Made by a program: the position numbers and the translations under genes
Shown here: positions 22,114 to 29,377 of the stretch, piece after piece
How the letters are laid out: the number at the start of each line of letters is the position of its first letter
How positions within the stretch are numbered: the first letter of the stretch is position 1
The notes under the pieces: generated by a model
What the model was told of the DNA's origin: nothing
The model's input: the letters and a program-made list of their open reading frames with translations, nothing else
The model's database searches: none
IMG/VR virus record: IMGVR_UViG_3300030109_000245
Span: 1-31,850 of that record
Length of the DNA: 31,850 nt
Origin: a virus
Direction: 5' to 3' (one strand)

Positions 22114-22888
22114 AATTCTTTACCAGTTGCCAGTATCTTAATATACTATTAAACATTTCTTTATGTTTTTCATGTGATTCTGTTTCCCAAATGTGATACA
22201 GGATAATACTTGTATCTGCTCTATCAACAAAGATAGAAACTCTAGTAGGGTCATCAACCTGACAACCTTGAGCATAAGCAGATAACTGCATACCATGTTC
22301 ATCATAGACTAACTTAGCTGGGTCTTTACCTTCAAGGTTATCTTTGGTTTTAAAGTCCACAAAGATTCCTGACTTACAGTATAAGTCTATCTTACCACCA
22401 TAGCCTTGTTCAGCACAGAAAGAATCCTCTGCTATCCAGTCTTCGTTAGGAAAGTTCTCGTCTAACCATGCTTGAATAAGTTTGTAAGGTTTAGTCTTAG
22501 CTTTACCTAAGAAACCTTTTTCTATTTGAGCATGTATCTTTGTCCCTTGCTTGGCTGCTTTTAAACCAACCTGTCTAGCTTCATTCTTACATCTGTAAGT
22601 AAAAGAATCAAAAGGTTCTTGTTCTCCTCTATCTAAATCAATTGCTGCTTTGATAGCTTGAGTAAGTTTCCAATTCTCTAAAGCTGGTTTAGCAACCATA
22701 CCTAAAATGGTTGTGACTGAAGGGACAAGTCCAATACTTTTGGCATCTCTTAATGTGGTGTTTCTTTCTTTACCATTAGCACCTATGATTGTATACATAG
22801 GTTCTCCATCTCTAGCATACCAATGTCCAGACTCAGATGTAAACTTATTATACTTGTCTAATTGAGTTTTGTCAAGTGTTTTATTCAT
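22094..22888 (-). CDS. PD-(D/E)XK exonuclease, Cas4/RecB-like
   Basis: 264 residues. The nuclease core is at about 163-180, GYGGKIDLYCKSGIFVDFKT: Asp in KID and Asp-Phe-Lys-Thr (D-x-K) form the PD-(D/E)XK active site. Upstream, GTKIHAQIEKGF (about 115-126) supplies the conserved His motif and LVPSVTTILG the N-terminal motif of the family. The C-terminal QLSAYAQGC is motif IV. It probably fills the T7 gp6 role of degrading host DNA and processing replication intermediates, as its position between polymerase/endonuclease and nucleotide genes suggests. A consensus sigma70 promoter lies inside its first 15 codons. Confidence 0.85.
   Translation of the reverse strand: MNKTLDKTQLDKYNKFTSESGHWYARDGEPMYTIIGANGKERNTTLRDAKSIGLVPSVTTILGMVAKPALENWKLTQAIKAAIDLDRGEQEPFDSFTYRCKNEARQVGLKAAKQGTKIHAQIEKGFLGKAKTKPYKLIQAWLDENFPNEDWIAEDSFCAEQGYGGKIDLYCKSGIFVDFKTKDNLEGKDPAKLVYDEHGMQLSAYAQGCQVDDPTRVSIFVDRADTSIILYHIWETESHEKHKEMFNSILRYWQLVKNYEWQEV
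22847..22875 (-). promoter_or_regulatory. Perfect consensus sigma70 promoter inside the exonuclease 5' end
   Basis: Read on the minus strand, TTGACA (22870-22875), a 17-base spacer and TATAAT (22847-22852) match the consensus at all 12 positions. They lie within codons 5-14 of the exonuclease gene. Transcription from about 22840 leftward would raise expression of the 80-residue gene, DUF3310, nrdA, the oxygenase and nrdB independently of the DNA polymerase message. Confidence 0.7.
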
Positions 22889-23294
22889 TTTCTAGCTCTT
22901 TATATGTTTTAAAGACATCAGATGTAAATAGTTTCTGTATATTTACTAACCACATCTTACTTGCTTTGTTGTCACCACCACAAACAGACTTCTTAAAATC
23001 TAATTTATCAATCAGTTGTTTTAGTTTAGGGACATCAAATATAAACGTACAGAATATATCATCATCAATACAAAGATTATGAAACCAATAGTCTGATTCA
23101 GTAGCACAGATACCAGATGGTTTACCATATGATTCATACTCAATACATATGTTACCAGTCTTCATCCACATACCACGTTCTGACTTGACCTCAATCTTTT
23201 TATTAGTTAGCATATCTGCTATCCTATCTTCTCTTATCTGACCATACTCTAAGTCTAGGTCAAACTTCTTTCTATTTTCTTTAGTGGGTTTCAC
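22881..23294 (-). CDS. Putative PD-(D/E)XK endonuclease (T7 gp3-position)
   Basis: 137 residues from a GTG start, with GGAGG well placed upstream. IADMLTNKKIEVKSERGMWMKTGN carries an E-x-K catalytic pattern (KIEVKSER) and is followed by the CIEYES strand with a conserved-looking Glu. An acidic residue upstream (DLEYGQ/IRED) could complete a PD-(D/E)XK site. Between DNA polymerase and exonuclease, this is where T7-like phages keep the Holliday-junction endonuclease. Family naming is uncertain. It overlaps the polymerase stop by 14 bases and the exonuclease start by 8. Confidence 0.7.
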   Translation of the reverse strand: MKPTKENRKKFDLDLEYGQIREDRIADMLTNKKIEVKSERGMWMKTGNICIEYESYGKPSGICATESDYWFHNLCIDDDIFCTFIFDVPKLKQLIDKLDFKKSVCGGDNKASKMWLVNIQKLFTSDVFKTYKELENE

Positions 23295-25002
23295 TCCAAT
23301 TACCTCCTATTTTATATTCACCAGTTAAATCACATCGCATTTTAAATTGCTCTGTTACCTTCTCAATACACTCAACACCTACTCTTCCTACAGAGTCAGC
23401 TTGAGATTCTTTGACTTGTAGTTGCCATTCATCATGGATGTTAGCAACAAACTTAGCATCATAAGTATTTAACTTAATCAACTCATATAAATTTATCATA
23501 GCTTGTTTCATTACAATAGCACCACTACCTTGTAGTAAAGTATTAAGTGCAGCATGAGGACTTCTTACATATATCTTTCTACCATCAATACCTTTTAAGA
23601 AACCTCTGTTGGCAGCTTGTTGTACTCTGTCACGTAAAGTTTTTAATGCTGGTAAGTTAGCAAAGAATCTTTGTTTCAATGCTTTACCTTTCTTCATATC
23701 ACCATTAATTATCTTACCTATCTTCGCATCACCAGCACCATAGACTAAAGCATAGATAAATGTCTTAGCTTGGTCACGTGTCTTTAGTCCAGCAAGTTCT
23801 TGATTGGTTGTATGGATGTCACCATTAACAACATCCTCAATGTAATCAGCATCATTCATGTAGTGAGCTAACATACGTAACTCTAAACCACTAGCATCAA
23901 TACCAACTAACTTATAGCCATCCGGTACAGTCCAACAAGCACGACACTCTTCACCGTAAGGACTATGTATGTTAGGGACTTGAGCCATGTTAGGACCTCG
24001 ATGTGTCATCCTCCCTGTAATAGTACCATTAGGTATAACCTTACCATGTACTCTATCATCTTTAACAACATCAATCCAAGATGATACTTGAGCTATACGT
24101 TTCTGATATAATAAGAAATCAGCAATTAGTTTAGCTTCTTTGATGTGGGTAATCTTTTTAAGTGTACTCTCATCCACAATAGGTTGACCAGTAGGAGTAA
24201 ACCTTTCTGGTTGCCAACCAAAGTCAACAAGATACTCACCTATTTGTTTACGACTACCGAGATTAAAGTCAACTAACTTCTTACGCATGAAGGGTTGAAA
24301 GTTTTGTGTGTTCATACAATGCACATACTCCTCATCTGTAAGTCCTCGCTTACTAAGTTCACCATCCTTCTTAATGTAAGGTGTAACTTGTTTATCATCA
24401 ACCCACTTAGGTTTAAATGTTTTCTGTACTTCATCCTCTACATCTGCCATCTTTTGTTTAAGCTCTGCTAACAAAGTCATAGCTTGTTTACTATCAAAAT
24501 AAAAACCATTTCTTTCTTGTTCACATATAATAGCAGAAGTCATTTGCTCTAAGTCAAAGGACTGCTTACTAAATCCTAGTCCTTCTTTCTGTAAGAACTT
24601 ATATACAGCTTCATTCAGTTTAACATCCTGTACACAATAGTCTAGCATTTGTGGTGTATAGTTATTAAACTCTGGTTGTTCTTGTTTAGGTATACCTAAT
24701 CTATAACCCCAAGTCTTGAGACTATGTCCATTCTCTCTGACTGGATTGTAAAGTCTTGACATAACAAGAGTATCAATTACCTTACCTCGATACACAAAGT
24801 TATGTAATCGTTTAAGTATCTGTAAATCAAAACCTATAATGTTATGACCAATTAAAACTTTAGCACTATGTAATAAGTCTAGTGCATCTTCAATTTGATT
24901 TGGTCCAAACTTATATACTTGTCCATCAACTTGTTTAGCTACAATACACCATATCTTAGTAGCATCAAGGTCATCTGTTTCTATATCAAAAATAAGATTC
25001 AT
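23281..25002 (-). CDS. Family A (T7-type) DNA polymerase with 3'-5' exonuclease
   Basis: 573 residues, against 704 in T7. Proofreading motifs: Asp6 and Glu8 (LIFDIETDD), Asp59 (GHNIIGFD), Tyr122 and Asp126 (DYCVQD). Polymerase motifs: TGRMTHRGPNMAQVPN, motif A GIDASGLELRMLAHYM, motif B RDQAKTFIYALVYGAGDAKI, motif C ANIHDEWQLQV. Motif B has Tyr at the position of E. coli Phe762 (T7 Tyr526), a state found in lytic phages. The shorter length suggests that the T7-type thioredoxin-binding insert is absent, so processivity may come from another factor. It replicates the phage genome with the adjacent primase-helicase and SSB, and overlaps the helicase gene by 17 bases. Confidence 0.96.
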   Translation of the reverse strand: MNLIFDIETDDLDATKIWCIVAKQVDGQVYKFGPNQIEDALDLLHSAKVLIGHNIIGFDLQILKRLHNFVYRGKVIDTLVMSRLYNPVRENGHSLKTWGYRLGIPKQEQPEFNNYTPQMLDYCVQDVKLNEAVYKFLQKEGLGFSKQSFDLEQMTSAIICEQERNGFYFDSKQAMTLLAELKQKMADVEDEVQKTFKPKWVDDKQVTPYIKKDGELSKRGLTDEEYVHCMNTQNFQPFMRKKLVDFNLGSRKQIGEYLVDFGWQPERFTPTGQPIVDESTLKKITHIKEAKLIADFLLYQKRIAQVSSWIDVVKDDRVHGKVIPNGTITGRMTHRGPNMAQVPNIHSPYGEECRACWTVPDGYKLVGIDASGLELRMLAHYMNDADYIEDVVNGDIHTTNQELAGLKTRDQAKTFIYALVYGAGDAKIGKIINGDMKKGKALKQRFFANLPALKTLRDRVQQAANRGFLKGIDGRKIYVRSPHAALNTLLQGSGAIVMKQAMINLYELIKLNTYDAKFVANIHDEWQLQVKESQADSVGRVGVECIEKVTEQFKMRCDLTGEYKIGGNWSETH

Positions 25003-26650
25003 TTGTAAATGTTTCCTCCTCTGTCACTTCATGTAATCTACCAGTATCAATGTCATATTTTAAACTACAAGCCATACCAGTATCACCAGTATACCTTGAC
25101 TTCAAGACTCTAACCTTAGTCATGTTAGCTTCCTCTGGATTCTCTGCTTGTTGATTTCTCTCTAATGCAATAACACAATCAGACAATTGTGCTATTCCTT
25201 GTGAACCTTTGAGATGAGAAAGGGACACTTGTATACCTTTTTCATGTCCTCTATCGCCTTGTGCTCTACGTAAATGTGATACCAGTATCATACCTACACC
25301 AGTCTCTTCAACTAAGCTACGCAATCTATTCATTAACATATCAATACCACGTCTCTCGTCACCCTCAGTTAGTACGTTGACAAGCATATGTAGGTGGTCA
25401 ACTACAACCCAGTCACACTCACACCCTACAATAATATATCTTAGCTTAGAAAATATCTCATCAATGTCTGTCGCACCAAGATGAGCATGGATAAATACTC
25501 TGCCCTTCTCAATAGCTTTGTCAAACAAAGTATGGAGTTCATCGCTTGTATACTTAGAACGTTTCTCTGATAAGTATATCCTATCATTGGCTTCAATAGA
25601 TACAATACCATCGGCAGTACGTAACCAGTTCTCCTCTAGTGCTACAATACCTACATTGTCTTTTGTGTTCTTAATTAAATGATGTTCAAGTTCTCTAGTC
25701 ACACTAGACTTACCTAGTCCTGTACCACCTGTCAAGGTGACCAACTCACCCTTACGCATACCATAGAGTTTCTTATTCAGTCCTTCCCAAGGATAAGCTA
25801 CACTTTCTTTCTCTTCTCTGTGTAGCCACTCATCCTTCTTACTGGATAGTTCCATGATACCAGAGGGAGTATAAGTCTTGGCTTCCCACCAAGCAGTAGA
25901 GAACTCTTGGAACTTCTTCTTAGCTAACATCTCGTTAGCATCTTTGTAACCATTGGGTAAGTTTATTATCTTTGCCTTACTTGGCTTAAGGATTCTTGCA
26001 ACCTGTCTAGCAGATTCAATCCCAGCTTTGTCATTGTCAAAACAAAGAACAACATTATCAAATGATTCTACAAACTCAATGCTCTCTCGTATATCTTTAA
26101 CAGCAGATGAAGCTCCACGTTTAATAGATACTACACTAGACTTACCTTGCATAAGTTCATAGACTGCCATTGCATCACACTCACCTTCGGTTATGGTTAA
26201 ATACTTACCACCTTTGTTGCGATACAGTTGCTCACCGAACAACCCTGTCCCTTCAAACGTACCATTGCATGAGAAGTTCTTGTTGTCTACATACCTAGTC
26301 TTAGTTGCAACTATCTCACTTCCATTATGAAACGGATAAATATGTTGCTTGACTTGACCAGCATGGTCTTTGACAACCTTCACACCAAACTTTCTTGCAG
26401 TTTGTTCTGATATATTTCTATCAGTCAATGGTGCATATACTCCTGTGTATGAGTTTAAGAATGATGTCTCTGGTTGTTTCATGGGTACAATAGTGTTAGT
26501 ACTTGTACTCATATCATCTGCTTTGTCATAGTCTGGAAAAAAAGTATTACAGCTAAAACATTTAGCAGACCCATCAGCATTCAAAGAAACAGCATCACTA
26601 CTATCACACTTGGGACAGGGTAGCTTATGTTTAATAAATTTTGTATTCAA
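24986..26650 (-). CDS. T7 gp4-like primase-helicase
   Basis: 554 residues (T7 gp4: 566). The zinc-binding domain has Cys12, Cys15, Cys31 and Cys34 (CPKCD, CFSC), with exactly T7's 3-16-3 spacing. The TOPRIM primase shows Glu155 (LTITEGECDA) and Asp205/Asp207 (VLCFDNDKAG). A linker leads to a DnaB-type helicase with Walker A at 308-315 (GGTGLGKS), Walker B VVVDHLHML, and SHLRRAQGDRGHEKGIQVSL. It makes RNA primers and unwinds the fork. The start codon is TTG, with AGGAG six bases upstream. A gap of about 99 bases to the preceding gene holds no convincing frame. Confidence 0.96.
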   Translation of the reverse strand: MNTKFIKHKLPCPKCDSSDAVSLNADGSAKCFSCNTFFPDYDKADDMSTSTNTIVPMKQPETSFLNSYTGVYAPLTDRNISEQTARKFGVKVVKDHAGQVKQHIYPFHNGSEIVATKTRYVDNKNFSCNGTFEGTGLFGEQLYRNKGGKYLTITEGECDAMAVYELMQGKSSVVSIKRGASSAVKDIRESIEFVESFDNVVLCFDNDKAGIESARQVARILKPSKAKIINLPNGYKDANEMLAKKKFQEFSTAWWEAKTYTPSGIMELSSKKDEWLHREEKESVAYPWEGLNKKLYGMRKGELVTLTGGTGLGKSSVTRELEHHLIKNTKDNVGIVALEENWLRTADGIVSIEANDRIYLSEKRSKYTSDELHTLFDKAIEKGRVFIHAHLGATDIDEIFSKLRYIIVGCECDWVVVDHLHMLVNVLTEGDERRGIDMLMNRLRSLVEETGVGMILVSHLRRAQGDRGHEKGIQVSLSHLKGSQGIAQLSDCVIALERNQQAENPEEANMTKVRVLKSRYTGDTGMACSLKYDIDTGRLHEVTEEETFTNESYF

Positions 26651-26749
26651 TTCTATCTCCTATAAAATATAATACTAGTTTTGTTCTAACGCAGAAGGTC
26701 TAGCAACTCCTACAACAAGCATTTTTTTACTTACAGTTGTTATGCAAGT

Positions 26750-27010
26750 TTAAGAGTCTTCTTCTACTGAAGCTTCCTCTTCACTATCTTCCTCAATCAA
26801 TGCATCATCTGTTAGATGTTCTTGCATTTGACCATTGAAGTTTTGAACTGCTGCATCAAGTACAGCAATTCGTCTACGCAAGTTGTTGACCTCATTGGTA
26901 CACTCAACTATTACATTGAATAAACCTTGAGCATCTTGCGAGAGTTGTAGTACATCATACGAACCATTGTCGGTTCTGTATGTGACTTGTGGATTATTTT
27001 CATCAGTCAT
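26750..27010 (-). CDS. Small coiled-coil protein with acidic tail (DUF6447-like?)
   Basis: 86 residues. The middle (YDVLQLSQDAQGLFNVIVEC followed by NEVNNLRRRIAVLDAAVQNF) resembles, by my recollection, DUF6447-type small phage proteins, in which a Y-x-x-x-x-L-S motif precedes a helical hairpin. The C-terminus is strongly acidic (EEDSEEEASVEEDS). It starts two bases after the ssb stop, so it is coupled to ssb. The acidic tail resembles those of SSB-like proteins and DNA mimics. Its function is unknown. Confidence 0.6.
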   Translation of the reverse strand: MTDENNPQVTYRTDNGSYDVLQLSQDAQGLFNVIVECTNEVNNLRRRIAVLDAAVQNFNGQMQEHLTDDALIEEDSEEEASVEEDS

Positions 27011-27012
27011 AA

Positions 27013-27426
27013 TTAAAACTCCTCGTTACTATCAAAAAATTCAGAGCCGTCCTCTGCTTTATATTCCACTAGCTCTATGACTTGAACACCCTGTAGGTCG
27101 AGACTTTTGCCAGTCTTACCAGCATACTCCCAATCAAATTCACTACATTGTACTCTTACCTTAGAGCCATTACCAACAGCTAGATTAATGTCTTGCTTGT
27201 TAGCATCAAGTAATCTTGGTGCATTCCTAATCATACCATTAGGACCATTCACCTTTCGCTTGATAACTAAAGCTGGACCTTCATCCATCTGCTTTACTGT
27301 GTGTCCACGTCCAGCAAAACCATCTGCTGTCTCTTGGTCAACAACAAGGTTGACTGTATACACAGGTTCAAAAGTCGTATTGGGTGTCTTAATACTTGCC
27401 CAATACGCAGTTCCTTCTACTATCAT
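27013..27426 (-). CDS. Single-stranded DNA-binding protein, T7 gp2.5-like role
   Basis: 137 residues. The beta-rich sequence (GTAYWASIKTP, PVYTVNLVVD, ALVIKRKVNGPNG, KVRVQCSEFDWEYAGKTG, LDLQGVQVIEL) fits a single OB-fold of the kind annotated as phage SSB or DUF2815-like. The C-terminus is acidic and ends in Phe (GSEFFDSNEEF), the T7 gp2.5 hallmark that binds polymerase and helicase. It is the first replication gene of the minus-strand operon, has GGAGG before its ATG, and follows a structured leader of about 130 bases driven by a near-perfect promoter. Confidence 0.8.
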   Translation of the reverse strand: MIVEGTAYWASIKTPNTTFEPVYTVNLVVDQETADGFAGRGHTVKQMDEGPALVIKRKVNGPNGMIRNAPRLLDANKQDINLAVGNGSKVRVQCSEFDWEYAGKTGKSLDLQGVQVIELVEYKAEDGSEFFDSNEEF

Positions 27427-27467
27427 ATTTACCTCCTATGATTAAGTTTGAAGTTGTTAAAGTTAGT

Positions 27468-27554
27468 GAGAGTGTTGAGCCAACTACTCTCGGAGTTGTG
27501 GTTAGAACCAAACCTACTAATACTTGGAGATAGAGGGCTTGTTCGGTTGCTCAA
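27468..27554 (-). promoter_or_regulatory. Structured 5' leader of ssb with mutually exclusive hairpins
   Basis: In the predicted ssb leader, TTGAGCAAC (27546-27554, just after the expected start site) can pair with GTTGGCTCAA (27475-27484), enclosing a small hairpin at 27499-27510 (TGGTTCTAACCA). The same GTTGGCTCAA lies in a competing hairpin, GAGAGT-A-GTTG/CAAC-ACTCTC (27468-27491). The two folds exclude each other. No U-run follows, so terminator-type attenuation is not evident. mRNA stabilisation or translational control is possible. Confidence 0.5.
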
Positions 27555-27562
27555 GATACAGG

Positions 27563-27591
27563 ATTGTATCATACTTGCTCCTCTTTGTCAA
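27563..27591 (-). promoter_or_regulatory. Strong extended -10 sigma70 promoter for ssb-replication operon
   Basis: On the minus strand, TTGACA (27586-27591), 17 bases, then TACAAT (27563-27568) gives 11 of 12 consensus positions, preceded by TGA (an extended -10 TGn). It overlaps the 3' end of the 64-residue gene at 27569. Initiation near 27556 would start the message for ssb, primase-helicase, polymerase and downstream genes. Confidence 0.8.
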
Positions 27592-27763
27592 GTAATATTT
27601 CATCTAAATACTCTAAGTTTATATCTTCGTCTAGTATCTCCACTATAAAACTGTCACCATCATACGTCACACTATGATTAATATCTATGTTAGCTTTAGC
27701 TTTGATTTCATCAACAGCTTCTACAAACTCTGCATACTCTGTCTTAGTCATTGTTGCTTTCAT
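27569..27763 (-). CDS. Small acidic hypothetical protein
   Basis: 64 residues, very acidic toward the end (FIVEILDEDINLEYLDEILLDKEEQV), with a helical N-terminus (KTEYAEFVEAVDEIKAKANI). Met1 and Met5 are both possible starts. Its ATG overlaps the stop of the next upstream gene (ATGA). The 3' end contains the -35 and spacer of the ssb promoter. No family is recognised. Small acidic early proteins of phages often bind and inhibit host factors, but nothing specific can be shown here. Confidence 0.6.
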   Translation of the reverse strand: MKATMTKTEYAEFVEAVDEIKAKANIDINHSVTYDGDSFIVEILDEDINLEYLDEILLDKEEQV

Positions 27764-27918
27764 CTGCCTTGTCCTCGATATTTTTTATAAGTTCGCTTTT
27801 TGTTTTTGTTCATAGTAGACATTGCTATTTTAATACGTCTACCACGCCCTCCTATGCCCTGTGAGGAACTCTTTTTCACATGGTCTATAGTTTGTATTGT
27901 CTTGCCTCTTACTGCCAT
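27760..27918 (-). CDS. 52-residue basic conserved phage peptide
   Basis: Reads MAVRGKTIQTIDHVKKSSSQ and ends KNKKRTYKKYRGQGR. It overlaps its neighbours on both sides (10 bases with the upstream gene, ATGA with the downstream gene). Very basic, with a Ser/Gln/Gly-rich middle. I recall proteins of this pattern (MAVRG--IQT, K-RSYKKYRGQG-) in many marine phages, always small and uncharacterised, which supports it as a real gene. A nucleic-acid-binding role would suit its charge but is not shown. Confidence 0.75.
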   Translation of the reverse strand: MAVRGKTIQTIDHVKKSSSQGIGGRGRRIKIAMSTMNKNKKRTYKKYRGQGR

Positions 27919-28103
27919 TCTTCCTTGTCCTTCTTACGTTTGTCTTCATACTCAGTTAACCTTCTGCCACTCTTAAATCCTGTAGTTATAGAGACTAACT
28001 TACCTTTGTCAAACTTAGCCTCCATAAAACTCCACTCTTTATCAAGTCCTTCTTTCTCTAATTCTTTTTTTCTTTGCAGAACTTTATACTTGTATTGTGT
28101 CAT
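27909..28103 (-). CDS. Small charged hypothetical protein
   Basis: 64 residues, beginning MTQYKYKVLQRKKELEKEGL and ending EYEDKRKKDKEEWQ. It is highly charged and helical at both ends, with a short beta-like core (KLVSITTGFKSGRRL). It ends 10 bases inside the next gene and starts 8 bases after the preceding stop, so it belongs to the same transcript. No motif or family is recognised. Confidence 0.55.
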   Translation of the reverse strand: MTQYKYKVLQRKKELEKEGLDKEWSFMEAKFDKGKLVSITTGFKSGRRLTEYEDKRKKDKEEWQ

Positions 28104-28111
28104 TGTCTTTA

Positions 28112-28459
28112 TTAATCTTTTACAAATCTTTTATCTTTCATTGCCATATCTACTAAAGGTTGCACTCCTTTTAGAATATATTTAGGAAGTTTATGGGTAA
28201 ATGTTCCATCTGTATTTAGATAAATATATTCTCTTCTATCCATATCTCCAATTGCTTCTTTGTATATAGTAATAGAAAACAATTCATCTTTTTGAACGTA
28301 GCCGATTAAACCTTCACATCCTTTCTTTGGCTCGTCATGGTAAACATCTATTACCTCATAAGCCCAATGGTTGTGTCGTTTACAATAAAAAGGTTCAACT
28401 GTTTCAAGAGCAACCTCGTAAAATATTTTAGGTGGTATATACCTAGGTTTATTTCCCAT
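28112..28459 (-). CDS. Hypothetical protein at the head of an early sub-operon
   Basis: 115 residues, alpha/beta with many aromatic residues (FYEVALETVEPFYCKRHNHW, later AIGDMDRREYIYLNTDGT). A single Cys-His cluster (CKRHNH) is too small to call a metal site. TTGGAG lies upstream of the ATG. The preceding 88 bases contain three copies of TGTGACAATT (28506-28548), so expression is probably regulated there. No family is recognised. Confidence 0.55.
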   Translation of the reverse strand: MGNKPRYIPPKIFYEVALETVEPFYCKRHNHWAYEVIDVYHDEPKKGCEGLIGYVQKDELFSITIYKEAIGDMDRREYIYLNTDGTFTHKLPKYILKGVQPLVDMAMKDKRFVKD

Positions 28460-28505
28460 AATACTTCTCCAAGTTATTTATAAGTTATGTAGTCTATCAT
28501 ACTAT

Positions 28506-28548
28506 TGTGACAATTCCATGACTGTTATGTGACAATTGTGTGACAATT
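28506..28548. promoter_or_regulatory. Three TGTGACAATT repeats, operator-like, upstream of 28459 gene
   Basis: TGTGACAATT occurs at 28506-28515, 28528-28537 and 28539-28548; the last two are 11 bases apart (one helical turn). The 20 bases ATGTGACAATTGTGTGACAA (28527-28546) recur exactly at 30010-30029 in front of another minus-strand gene group. On the minus strand each copy reads AATTGTCACA, containing TTGTCA, a near-consensus -35. A shared repressor or activator site is likely. Confidence 0.65.
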
Positions 28549-28679
28549 TATATATATTCTTCCTCCAAGTCATCTAAAAATGCATCTATTTTTGTTGCTA
28601 ACCAATCTGGTATGTCAACTACATCCTCCGTATCATCATCTTCCCAAGTGATAACTAACTTCCATCCTATTATCTTCAT
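28548..28679 (-). CDS. 43-residue acidic hypothetical protein
   Basis: Reads MKIIGWKLVITWEDDDTEDV and ends DAFLDDLEEEYI. AAGGAG lies nine bases before the ATG, and the start overlaps the preceding gene's stop (the upstream gene ends at 28676), so translation is credible. A short strand (KLVITWED) is followed by an acidic helix. No family is recognised. Its stop abuts the operator-like repeats. Confidence 0.55.
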   Translation of the reverse strand: MKIIGWKLVITWEDDDTEDVVDIPDWLATKIDAFLDDLEEEYI

Positions 28680-28903
28680 ATTCTATCTCCTTCTAATAAT
28701 AAACCTTTGGCTACTAAATGAGCCACCTCTTCCATGATACATTGATGGATAAAACCTTCCTTACTGTCTTCACCTTCATAGTCTCTGACATGTGCAAAGA
28801 CTTTATCAACCAATACATCTAAACTTTCTTTTGATAGCATCCTCAAGAACTCAAAGTCTCGAACTGCTACGTTCTCTATTCTCGTATATAAACTCATACT
28901 CAT
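28676..28903 (-). CDS. Small helical hypothetical protein
   Basis: 75 residues, MSMSLYTRIENVAVRDFEFL onward. Mostly helical (LSKESLDVLVDKVFAHVRDY, CIMEEVAHLVAKGLLLEG), acidic overall. AAGGAGG sits ideally before the ATG, within the end of the preceding gene, and start and stop overlap their neighbours by ATGA. The N-terminus MSMS matches that of the next gene upstream (28900-29040), suggesting shared origin of the translation-start segment. Function unknown. Confidence 0.6.
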   Translation of the reverse strand: MSMSLYTRIENVAVRDFEFLRMLSKESLDVLVDKVFAHVRDYEGEDSKEGFIHQCIMEEVAHLVAKGLLLEGDRI

Positions 28904-29040
28904 GCTACCTCCTTTTGTGTTAAGTCATATTCTCTTTCTGTTAAGTATGAATATGATTGTAAAAATTCTGCCTTCGATAAAATGTAAAAGTCTTTCATCT
29001 TTTCCTTATCGTCTGTAAAGTCTTTGATACTCATACTCAT
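28900..29040 (-). CDS. 46-residue hypothetical protein
   Basis: Reads MSMSIKDFTDDKEKMKDFYI and ends LTQKEVA. ATGA overlaps occur at both ends, and AAGGAGG lies before the start inside the previous gene. The compact helical sequence has no recognised motif. The repeated ATGAGTATGAG start shared with its downstream neighbour offers two in-frame start codons. Confidence 0.55.
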   Translation of the reverse strand: MSMSIKDFTDDKEKMKDFYILSKAEFLQSYSYLTEREYDLTQKEVA

Positions 29041-29180
29041 TCTACCTCCTTGTAAAACTTATTAATTATATGTCTAATATCAACCCAAGCATCTTGAATA
29101 TCATCTGTCGGCTCATCTGCCCACTCAACCTCTCTTGTTATGACATCATCTATTATTTTAATTTTATCTGCTATACTCAT
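29037..29180 (-). CDS. 47-residue acidic hypothetical protein
   Basis: Reads MSIADKIKIIDDVITREVEW and ends HIINKFYKEVE. Acidic and helical, with a Trp-containing middle (WADEPTDDIQDAW). ATGA overlaps couple it to both neighbours. The tight coupling and good start context support translation. No family is recognised. Confidence 0.55.
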   Translation of the reverse strand: MSIADKIKIIDDVITREVEWADEPTDDIQDAWVDIRHIINKFYKEVE

Positions 29181-29365
29181 GCACACCTCTCTCTAAATCT
29201 TTGTTCCATAATCTCATACAATATTTCATCTCTATCATCATCTGCATCAAGCCCTATCCTAGAGTAAGTAAATATCTCTTCCTCTAGTAAGCCCTCCTCA
29301 TGCTCTGTAGTGACTTCTTGTTCTATCTGTTGCCACAACATGTCTTCATGTACTTCTTTACTCAT
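29177..29365 (-). CDS. Small very acidic hypothetical protein
   Basis: 62 residues from the ATG at 29365. An in-frame ATG two codons earlier (29371) sits too close to the AAGGAG, which is spaced seven bases from 29365. The sequence is rich in Glu/Asp (EQEVTTEHEEGLLEEEIF, GLDADDDRDEILYEIMEQ), with a net charge strongly negative. It could be a DNA mimic or an inhibitor of host proteins, but no motif proves this. It overlaps the next gene by ATGA. Confidence 0.55.
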   Translation of the reverse strand: MSKEVHEDMLWQQIEQEVTTEHEEGLLEEEIFTYSRIGLDADDDRDEILYEIMEQRFRERCA

Positions 29366-29377
29366 AATCATTCTCCT

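Noticed and set aside
26651-26749. A 15-codon frame between the 86-residue gene and the primase-helicase
   Set aside because: Too short, with no supporting ribosome binding site. The gap is better seen as plain spacer leading to the helicase TTG start.
27448-27648. Plus-strand open frame of 66 codons
   Set aside because: It runs antisense to the ssb promoter and leader and the end of a minus-strand gene, with no ribosome binding site and no family resemblance.
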